NCBI GenBank assembly: GCA_023818725.1
Contig: JAMWBX010000009.1
Location: 1-11,127 of the forward strand
Source of the DNA: Candidatus Omnitrophota bacterium
GTDB taxonomy: Bacteria > Ratteibacteria > UBA8468 > B48-G9 > DTJG01
Length of the DNA: 11,127 bases
Direction: 5' to 3'
Part shown: positions 5,429 to 11,127 of the stretch, in pieces
How positions within the stretch are numbered: the stretch's first letter is position 1
Layout of the letters: every line of letters begins with the position of its first letter
Notes under the pieces: generated by a model
What the model saw: the letters and a program-made list of their open reading frames with translations, nothing else
Told to the model about the DNA's origin: nothing
The model's database searches: none
Translations under genes and position numbers: made by a program

Positions 5429-5457
5429 ATTATACATTTATTTAAAGGTGTGGTCAA
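5429..5457 (-). promoter_or_regulatory. Promoter of tRNA-Cys
   Basis: Minus-strand TTGACC (5452-5457) and perfect TATAAT (5429-5434) with an ideal 17-bp spacer. The predicted transcription start is about 5422, two bases before the mature tRNA 5' end at 5420. Between this promoter and the next (5458-5548) I see nothing further. Confidence 0.8.
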
Positions 5458-5548
5458 AAAAATCCATTTTATGGTTTTGAGTGTAAACAGCTGAGCAATA
5501 ATGCCTTACCCGACCGTATTTCCCCTGGTAAAAAGATCGCAAAGTTTC

Positions 5549-5577
5549 TTGACAGCGTTCTGACAAATAAATAAAAT
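5549..5577 (+). promoter_or_regulatory. Promoter of the parvulin gene
   Basis: Perfect TTGACA (5549-5554) and TAAAAT (5572-5577) with an ideal 17-bp spacer; transcription should begin near 5584. The 27-nt leader carries a GGAGG ribosome-binding site (5601-5605) five bases before the ATG, in contrast with the leaderless layout of the HAD and sigma genes. Confidence 0.8.
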
Positions 5578-5610
5578 TGATAGGTAAACAAAAGGTAAAA
5601 GGAGGCGCGG

Positions 5611-6423
5611 ATGAAAAAACCTATTGTGATTTTGATTTTACTGATTCTTGCAGTTATTTCACAGGCTCAAACAAACAAAGGCGCTATTGTATTGAAGATA
5701 GGAAAACAGAACTTTACGATTGACGATTTTGAAAAATATCTCAACCAGATTAAGGTTAATTACGCAAATCTAAATCATGATATGAAAAAAAGAATGCTGG
5801 AACAATTTGTAAAAGAAAAGGTTTTTTTCACTGCTGCCAGGGATGCTGACACAAAACTAACAGAACAGCAGGAAAAAGATATTGAAAGAATCAAAACAAT
5901 GTACATAATAAACAACTATGTTTCAAAAATTCTTCAGGAAAATCCCGTCACGGATACAGAAATAAAGATAATGTACGAAAAAGATCCCCAGCAATATCAA
6001 ATCCCGGAAAAGAGAAAGTTAAGACATATAATTGTTTCAGATGAAACAAAAGCAAGAGAAATTCTAGAACAATTAAAAAAAGGCGCCAGTTTTGAAGAAC
6101 TTGCCAGTCAGAACAATACTGATGCCACAAAACAGAGAGCAGGAGACCTTGGATGGGGACAGAAAGGTGTCTATGTAAAGGAATTTGAAAATGTTGCATT
6201 CAGCCTTAAAAAGGATGAAATAAGTGACATAGTCAAAACTCAATTTGGCTATCATATAATAAAGGTGGATGATGTTATACCTTCCAAACAAAGGTCATTC
6301 GCAGAGGTCTCGCAGGAAATTAAAAGGAAGCTTGAGCAGGAAAGAATAGTGGATATCGAACAACAACTGAGAAATAAATACAGGGTTGAAGTTGATTATT
6401 CTGTCATAGAAAATAAAACGTAG
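5611..6423 (+). CDS. Secreted parvulin-type peptidyl-prolyl cis-trans isomerase (SurA/PrsA-like)
   Basis: A 270-residue extracytoplasmic folding catalyst. Residues 1-19 are a signal peptide (KK, hydrophobic core, cleavage after SQA). Residues 22-125 are a SurA-N-like helical chaperone region. Residues 134-222 form the parvulin rotamase domain, with RHIIV (His139), FEELA, GDLGWGQKG (179-186) and FGYHIIKV (His215). A charged helical tail ends the protein. It should isomerise prolyl bonds and assist folding of exported proteins. No lipobox cysteine is present, so it is probably soluble in the periplasm rather than a PrsA-type lipoprotein. The start is set by GGAGG five bases upstream and the signal peptide. 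It has its own strong promoter. The membrane synthase-like gene follows after 89 bp on the same strand with no terminator visible between them, so read-through is likely. Confidence 0.94.
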   Translation: MKKPIVILILLILAVISQAQTNKGAIVLKIGKQNFTIDDFEKYLNQIKVNYANLNHDMKKRMLEQFVKEKVFFTAARDADTKLTEQQEKDIERIKTMYIINNYVSKILQENPVTDTEIKIMYEKDPQQYQIPEKRKLRHIIVSDETKAREILEQLKKGASFEELASQNNTDATKQRAGDLGWGQKGVYVKEFENVAFSLKKDEISDIVKTQFGYHIIKVDDVIPSKQRSFAEVSQEIKRKLEQERIVDIEQQLRNKYRVEVDYSVIENKT

Positions 6424-6512
6424 GTAGCAGAGTGTTCTTTTCACGTCGGCTTCCCTGATGGAGAAAAAGGTTAAAGTTGAATCCGGTATCAAAACTGAGG
6501 ACCAAAATCTGA

Positions 6513-8714
6513 ATGATTGCTTTTACCTTTCTCCTTAAAGGATTCTCTGCCCTTTGTGCCCAGGTCCTTCTCCTGAGAGAGTTTTTCATTATTCATGTCG
6601 GAAATGAGCTCTGCTCTGGCGCATTTTTTGCGATCTGGCTTTTATCAGGGGCTCTCGGCAGTTTCATCGCGAGATACACAAAAAAGCATTTAACGCAAAT
6701 TTTTTTCACTCTCATCACATTTGAAGGTTTTTGGCTCTTATTTTCTCTTGCTTTGATACGATCATATCACAATATATTCGGCCTTTTGCCTGGTCAAATT
6801 ATGAGTATTTTGCAAGCAATCTTGCTGGTATCCATGACCGCAGGGATTTTTAGTTTAAGCCAGGGCATCAGGTTTGTCTCTGGCGCAAATATGATGCGCA
6901 CCATAGTTGAAGAAAAAAAGGCTGCAGGAATTTTTTACGGCTGGGAGGCAGTAGGCGCACTATTCGGTGGTATTGTTTTCGCCTTTCTCATTCAGAAATA
7001 TACTGATCCCTTTCAGACAGCTGCTTCCATTGCAATAATCAGCTTGCTGTCTTTTTTACCAGTTTTTTCGTTTCAAAGAAAAAAACTACTAATTTTTGCA
7101 TTTGTCGCGGTTTTGGGTTTTTTTTCTTTTTTTTTCTTTTTCCCGCAGCATGGTTTTTACCACCGGTTGAACTCAATCACCCTGATGAAGCAATGGAAAG
7201 TTAAAAGTCCACCCTTGTATTATTTAAACACCCACTATGGAAACATTTCTGTTTTTGAAAATAATCAGCAAATTTCATTTATACTCGATGGCCAGCTTTT
7301 CCTTACTTTGCCCCATCCAGATCTTGAATGGATAGAAGCAATGGTACATTTACCTCTCCTTTATGCCGAAAAAACGGACAGAATTTTTGTCATAGGAGCT
7401 GGTATAAAAGGAATTATTCCTGAAATAATGAAATATAGAGCCAAAAGCATTGATTGCATTGAAGCAAATCCTGAACTTATCAGGGTGATTAAAAAATTTT
7501 TGCCTTCTTACTTCCAACCATCCGAGAAGAGTAAAATCAACATCATTAAAGATGATGCAATAAGGCTGCTTAGAAAAACCAGAAAGAAGTGGGATGTTAT
7601 CATTTTAGATGCTGGTATTCCTTTTTCTCTGAAAACCGCTAGATTCTACACAAAAGAGTTCTTTGAACTGGCTAAAAACCATCTTTCAGAAGATGGAATA
7701 CTTTATATCGGAATTGAGGGTTCTACTGAATATATGTCCCAACCCTTGGTTGATGTTCACTCAATTATTTACGCAACTTTGACTTCTGTCTTTCCTCGCG
7801 TGTCTGTTGTCCCAGGTTATCTAACAGGATACTGTGCCACAAAAGCGAAAAATTCACCCGAAATCAGCAGCCAGCTGCTAATTCTGAAAAAAAAAGAGAA
7901 GAATATTTCCACAACAGTTCTCACTGAATTTTATCTAAAAGACAGACTTGACAGCGAGAAAAAGCAAAACTTTTTAAAAATGATAGAATCAGGCAAAGAA
8001 GCTAAAAATTCAATAAACAGGCCCTTTATCCTCGTTCCAGCAATAAAATACTGGACTTTTCTGTCATCAGGTGAATTAAAAAACATAAGAAAGCCTGTCT
8101 TTCTAATATCATTGATCAGCATTTTTACCTTTTTGGCTTTTCTGTTCAACATCAAAAAAAAGAAAGGGATTCTTGAATTCATTGTTTTTTCTACAGGTTT
8201 TCTCTCTGTCGCGTGGGAACTTGTTTTTCTGTTTTTGTTTCAGATGTATTTTGGGTCTTTATATTTCTATCTCAGTGTGCTAACAGGAGCATTCATGGCG
8301 GGTTTGGCTGGTGGAAGCCTCGCCTTCTCAAGTCTGAGCGTGAAAATAAAAAACTGGAAAAATGTTCTACTGATATGGCAATTAATACAGATGGGCTTTG
8401 CTTTTTTTGCATTTGTTTTTATTTATTTTCTTTCAAATATAGCAGTATCGGCTGTTTTATTTTTTTTCATAATAGCGGTAACTGGTATTTTTGCTGGCTG
8501 GGAATTCCCTCTTGTCAACAGGATTTACATTTCAGATAGAAACCCATTCTCAAAATCAATCAGCACATTTTATGCCTTTGACCTTGCCGGAGCAACAGTA
8601 GGCAGTATTCTTACAGCACTGGTTCTCGTTCCGTTTTTGGGAATAGCTCTATCCTGTGTTTTATTTGGAATGGTTAAGTTGTTAGCGGCTATCTTTGTAT
8701 GGAAACTGCGTTAA
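6513..8714 (+). CDS. Polytopic membrane protein with an internal spermidine-synthase-like domain
   Basis: A 733-residue protein. Residues 1-210 hold about six or seven membrane helices; 235-460 a Rossmann-fold domain related to spermidine synthases; about 528-733 a second membrane half. The halves share features: FYGWEAVGALFGG (141-153) matches FYAFDLAGATVGS near the C-terminus, so they look like duplicated repeats. In the synthase domain the LDG strand (259-260), an acidic strand end (Glu317 in IEANP), DDA (347-349) and a catalytic-position Asp366 in ILDAGIP are present. The glycine-rich loop is GAGIKG (295-300) instead of GGGxGG, and the YHE triad reads WIE (273-275). It may therefore use another nucleotide or amine substrate than polyamine synthesis does. 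ATG 6513 has GAGG 12 bases upstream, a long spacing. The stop is 6 bp from the opposing priA stop. Confidence 0.88.
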   Translation: MIAFTFLLKGFSALCAQVLLLREFFIIHVGNELCSGAFFAIWLLSGALGSFIARYTKKHLTQIFFTLITFEGFWLLFSLALIRSYHNIFGLLPGQIMSILQAILLVSMTAGIFSLSQGIRFVSGANMMRTIVEEKKAAGIFYGWEAVGALFGGIVFAFLIQKYTDPFQTAASIAIISLLSFLPVFSFQRKKLLIFAFVAVLGFFSFFFFFPQHGFYHRLNSITLMKQWKVKSPPLYYLNTHYGNISVFENNQQISFILDGQLFLTLPHPDLEWIEAMVHLPLLYAEKTDRIFVIGAGIKGIIPEIMKYRAKSIDCIEANPELIRVIKKFLPSYFQPSEKSKINIIKDDAIRLLRKTRKKWDVIILDAGIPFSLKTARFYTKEFFELAKNHLSEDGILYIGIEGSTEYMSQPLVDVHSIIYATLTSVFPRVSVVPGYLTGYCATKAKNSPEISSQLLILKKKEKNISTTVLTEFYLKDRLDSEKKQNFLKMIESGKEAKNSINRPFILVPAIKYWTFLSSGELKNIRKPVFLISLISIFTFLAFLFNIKKKKGILEFIVFSTGFLSVAWELVFLFLFQMYFGSLYFYLSVLTGAFMAGLAGGSLAFSSLSVKIKNWKNVLLIWQLIQMGFAFFAFVFIYFLSNIAVSAVLFFFIIAVTGIFAGWEFPLVNRIYISDRNPFSKSISTFYAFDLAGATVGSILTALVLVPFLGIALSCVLFGMVKLLAAIFVWKLR
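7118..7141 (+). repeat. Homopolymer tract T8-C-T9-C-T5 within the membrane synthase-like gene
   Basis: Twenty-two thymines interrupted by two cytosines encode a run of phenylalanines at the end of the last helix of the first membrane half (about residues 203-210). The reading frame is intact here, but the T9 tract is a likely polymerase-slippage or sequencing-error site. Confidence 0.8.
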
Positions 8715-8720
8715 ATACAG

Positions 8721-10547
8721 TCAGAAAAAGGGGCTTGTATCCACAGTAACTTTTGTTATTCTATACTTTTCAACAACTTCTTCTAGAATTTTTAAAGCCC
8801 TTTTCCTTTCGGCTATCTTCCATAAAAAAACTTCCTTTTTGTCCGAAGATATTTCATAAATCTCCCCAATTTTTCCAAGCTCTTCAAAAACTCTGTCTCT
8901 GTTTTGTTTCCATTTTTTCCCATAAAAAACTATTTCAATCAGGTCTCCATAAGGTGGAAACTTCAGTTTCTCCCTTATAAATAGCTCCCTTTTGTAAAAG
9001 TTTTCATAATCGTTTCTGACCACATCACCATAAACATCAAGCCCTGGATTTCTTGTTTGGATCACAATGTATCCATTGTTCGGCTGCATGAACGCCCTGA
9101 TTCTCTCAACGAGGAGAAAAAATTTTTCCTCGCTTCTAAAGATGCTTCTTGCTGCAATCGTGTCTGCATTAGCAAAAATCACAAGCCCTGGTGAAATCTT
9201 TTCAAGGTGTTGAACTATTTTTTGTGTACCAATCAGAATATCAGGGGTGAAATCAGGCGAGTCTTTATCAGATATAATGCCTGCCCTGAAGTCCGGATAA
9301 ATGGTTTTTAAAATCTCGATAAGTTTTTGAATGCCTGGCTGTCTTATCCCTGGCGTTCCTTTTTTACATAACGGACACTTTTTTGGAATCTCTGCTAACT
9401 TCTTACAACTGCTGCAGTAAACATATTGATCAGAAATAGGTACAACATTACCTCCACATTTCTGACACATAAATACACCTTGGCATTTTTTACACATAAC
9501 AAGCCGCGCATAACCTTTGATATTGTGAATGATAACAACCTTATTTTTTTCAATGATTGCCTTTTCAAGAAGATGCTTTGAAATATCTGTGAGAATCTGT
9601 TTTTGAGATTGCCCCTGAATCTGGCTTATAACGACTTTGACATTGCCATTTTTCTCACCAATTTCCACCAGGGCAGCATTTTTACTCTTTATCATAAAAA
9701 CGTCTGTGACATCAGGTTGAAAGACAGTAAAGATTACAGGAACCTGCAGAATTTCTGAAATCATAAGAGCAACTTCCCTTGAATTGTATCTCGGATCTTT
9801 GTTTTCTTTATGGCCGTATTCTGAGGGTTCATCCACAATGACAACTGATAGATCAGAAACCGGCGAGAAAAGGCAGAATCTTGTACCAATAATGATGAGT
9901 TTTTTCTCTTTTATAATCCTTTTCCATCTGATGGTTTTCTCCATTTTGCCCATCTCGCCTGTAAGGACAATAATCCTGTTGCCATAAACTGGTTGCAAGA
10001 TCTCATAATATCGGTTAACATCTGTCTGATTGCTAAAAACCATCAGACATGAACCATTACATGTTAGTGGTACCTGAAGGAAGAAATTTTTCTTTTTTTC
10101 AGGAGTTGAAAATTTCACAACGCATATCTTTCTGGAATGCGCATTCATTGCCTCAAAAACAGTCTGTGGCAGCATTTTTTCATTAAAAGAAACAGTGGCT
10201 GGTTCTTTGAGTTCTTCATGTTCAGGAATCATTTTCTTAAGTGCAAGGCCCTTACCTATTGCGGCAAGAACACTTCCAAAAGATGAAAAATAGTTTTCTG
10301 ACATACGCTGTGCAAGGTGAAGAAGATATTCATTAATAAGTGGAAAATCATCATACAGTTTAAGCACGTCCTTATATCTGAAATTCCCGGTTAGACCAGG
10401 GCCAACAACCCAGCCAGTAACTTTTCTATTATGAAAAGGAACCTTGACCCTTTGTCCGGGTAAAAGACCAATCGTACTTTTATATGTGAACAATTTTCTT
10501 GCTGGTATATCTATTGCAATGGAGACCAATCCCTCAATTTTTTCCAT
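8721..10547 (-). CDS. priA: PriA-like primosomal protein N' with degenerate helicase motifs
   Basis: A 608-residue PriA homologue, shorter than the usual 730 or more. The N-terminal 3'-DNA-binding domain (about 1-100) is clear, with GLLPGQRVKVPF and GWVVG. Eight zinc cysteines remain as four CxxC pairs (352/355, 361/364, 378/381, 391/394). The C-terminal region is also recognisable (IQTRNP, then KFPPYGDLIEI). The helicase motifs are lost. No GxxGSGKT loop occurs where Walker A belongs (about 144-158). Walker B reads VDEPSEYG in place of VDEEH. Motif III reads FTVFQPD instead of SATPS. GTQ lacks the following KGH, and the GRAGR arginine finger is RAFMQ. Probably it acts in replication restart as a DNA-binding platform without ATPase. 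I chose ATG 10547; an in-frame TTG at 10553 adds two residues. It starts 2 bp after the RACo-like stop, suggesting coupling. Confidence 0.92.
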   Translation of the reverse strand: MEKIEGLVSIAIDIPARKLFTYKSTIGLLPGQRVKVPFHNRKVTGWVVGPGLTGNFRYKDVLKLYDDFPLINEYLLHLAQRMSENYFSSFGSVLAAIGKGLALKKMIPEHEELKEPATVSFNEKMLPQTVFEAMNAHSRKICVVKFSTPEKKKNFFLQVPLTCNGSCLMVFSNQTDVNRYYEILQPVYGNRIIVLTGEMGKMEKTIRWKRIIKEKKLIIIGTRFCLFSPVSDLSVVIVDEPSEYGHKENKDPRYNSREVALMISEILQVPVIFTVFQPDVTDVFMIKSKNAALVEIGEKNGNVKVVISQIQGQSQKQILTDISKHLLEKAIIEKNKVVIIHNIKGYARLVMCKKCQGVFMCQKCGGNVVPISDQYVYCSSCKKLAEIPKKCPLCKKGTPGIRQPGIQKLIEILKTIYPDFRAGIISDKDSPDFTPDILIGTQKIVQHLEKISPGLVIFANADTIAARSIFRSEEKFFLLVERIRAFMQPNNGYIVIQTRNPGLDVYGDVVRNDYENFYKRELFIREKLKFPPYGDLIEIVFYGKKWKQNRDRVFEELGKIGEIYEISSDKKEVFLWKIAERKRALKILEEVVEKYRITKVTVDTSPFF

Positions 10548-10549
10548 AT

Positions 10550-11127
10550 TCAAAAGAAAAGGGATTCAGCAAAAACACTCTGAAAATCAGGATATAGTGA
10601 TAATTCTACGATCTTTGTTTTTTCTGCAATCTCTAGGAGTTCTTTCTTCAAGTCAGAATTACACAAAAATAGAAGTGTGGAGGAAAGAGAAGTGTTACCT
10701 GAAGGAACAATTTTCTCTGCTGGGAAATCAGGCAACATCTTAATCTTCTTGATGTTTTCCAGATTGACGAAATTTCCAAGCGCTCCAGCAAGATAAACGT
10801 TTTCTATGTCTTCTAACTTTACCCCTTTTATTCTCATTAAAATTTCTATTCCACTTCTGATGGCCGCTTTGGCTGCCTGAAATTCCCTGACATCCTTCTG
10901 GGTAAGATATATTGAATTTTCCTGCCCTGGTTCGAAAACAAAAACACCGTTTATCATATGCTTTTTCAGTTCTGATTCTGAAAACTCTTCAAACCTACCT
11001 GAATCGTTGATAATTTTATGTTCTTTCAATACACTGACAATGTCCACCAGGCCCGATCCACAAATACCCTTCAATCTATTTCCACCAATCACCTGCCACT
11101 TAAGAGAACCATCAGAAACCCAACATT
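10550..11127 (-). CDS. RACo-type reductive activator of corrinoid proteins, C-terminal ASKHA domain (partial)
   Basis: The frame is open to the right edge, so the 5' part is missing; 191 residues and the stop are present. They match the C-terminal ATPase domain of RACo-type ferredoxin-like activators: KGICGSGLVDIV near the start, LTQKDVREFQAAKAAIRSGI in the middle, VYLAGALGNFVN and a MLPDFP segment. The full protein normally has an N-terminal 2Fe-2S domain, not seen here. RACo uses ATP to drive reduction of inactive Co(II) corrinoid to Co(I), keeping methyl-transfer corrinoid proteins active in Wood-Ljungdahl or methylotrophic pathways. The GTG at 11092 is only an internal valine, because the residues before it in frame (DGSLKWQ) fit the family. 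It precedes priA by 2 bp in an apparent two-gene unit. No methyltransferase gene is in the window, so the client protein is unknown. Confidence 0.87.
   Translation of the reverse strand, partial: CWVSDGSLKWQVIGGNRLKGICGSGLVDIVSVLKEHKIINDSGRFEEFSESELKKHMINGVFVFEPGQENSIYLTQKDVREFQAAKAAIRSGIEILMRIKGVKLEDIENVYLAGALGNFVNLENIKKIKMLPDFPAEKIVPSGNTSLSSTLLFLCNSDLKKELLEIAEKTKIVELSLYPDFQSVFAESLFF

Noticed and set aside
6458..6538. A 26-codon plus-strand reading frame between the parvulin and the membrane synthase-like gene
   Set aside because: No ribosome-binding site, no recognisable product, and it ends inside the next gene. It could be a leader peptide, but nothing in the sequence supports that.
8714..8721. 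A bidirectional terminator between the membrane synthase-like gene and priA
   Set aside because: Only 6 bp separate the stop codons, and I found no GC-rich hairpin followed by a T run on either side. No convincing intrinsic terminator is visible anywhere in the window.
1..11127. CRISPR arrays, insertion sequences, attachment sites or prophage genes
   Set aside because: No spaced direct repeats, transposase or integrase motifs, or duplicated tRNA ends were found; despite a tRNA gene at 5349-5420, no integrated element borders it.

Overview
The window is AT-rich (by eye roughly 38-40% G+C) bacterial chromosome, densely packed, with short or overlapping gene junctions and no phage, insertion-sequence, CRISPR or rRNA signal. 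Signal peptides, a periplasmic-type parvulin, CcdA and a corrinoid-protein activator (RACo-type) point to a strictly or mainly anaerobic bacterium, probably with two membranes, possibly from a poorly sampled phylum. The sequence alone does not allow a firm taxonomic call.

Left part (1-4525, all minus strand, transcribed right to left): a secreted coiled-coil protein; a CvpA-type four-helix membrane protein with an unusual eight-cysteine C-terminal domain; a TauE/SafE-type anion exporter; an ECF sigma factor; a small zinc-binding anti-sigma factor; a radical-SAM activase of the NrdG type; CcdA; and the first codons of a thioredoxin-reductase-like flavoprotein. From the CvpA-like gene onward the junctions are overlaps or gaps of 3-41 bp. 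The anti-sigma factor has the Cys-N25-His-N3-Cys-N2-Cys spacing I recall for RsrA, the disulfide-stress sensor that controls thioredoxin genes in Streptomyces. Here such a sigma/anti-sigma pair shares an operon with CcdA and a putative TrxB, so the whole is best read as a self-regulated thiol-redox locus that may carry electrons from NADPH through thioredoxin and CcdA to cysteine-containing proteins outside the membrane.

Middle (4526-5610): a divergent promoter region with two similar CCCG/CGGG dyads, a HAD phosphatase with a near-leaderless promoter, a tRNA-Cys(GCA) on the opposite strand only 2 bp past the HAD stop codon, and a second intergenic region carrying strong back-to-back promoters for the tRNA and the next gene.

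Right part (5611-11127): a secreted parvulin-type peptidyl-prolyl isomerase and a large membrane protein in which a spermidine-synthase-like domain sits between two related membrane halves (both plus strand). Converging on them from the minus strand is a two-gene unit: the C-terminal ASKHA part of a RACo-type corrinoid activator (running off the right edge), then a PriA homologue that keeps its zinc-binding cysteines but has lost every recognisable helicase ATPase motif.

Most interesting: the RsrA-like redox switch inside a CcdA/TrxB operon together with the CvpA-Cys8 protein; the apparently ATPase-dead PriA; and a recurrent promoter layout in which -10 elements lie directly before start codons, implying leaderless mRNAs.
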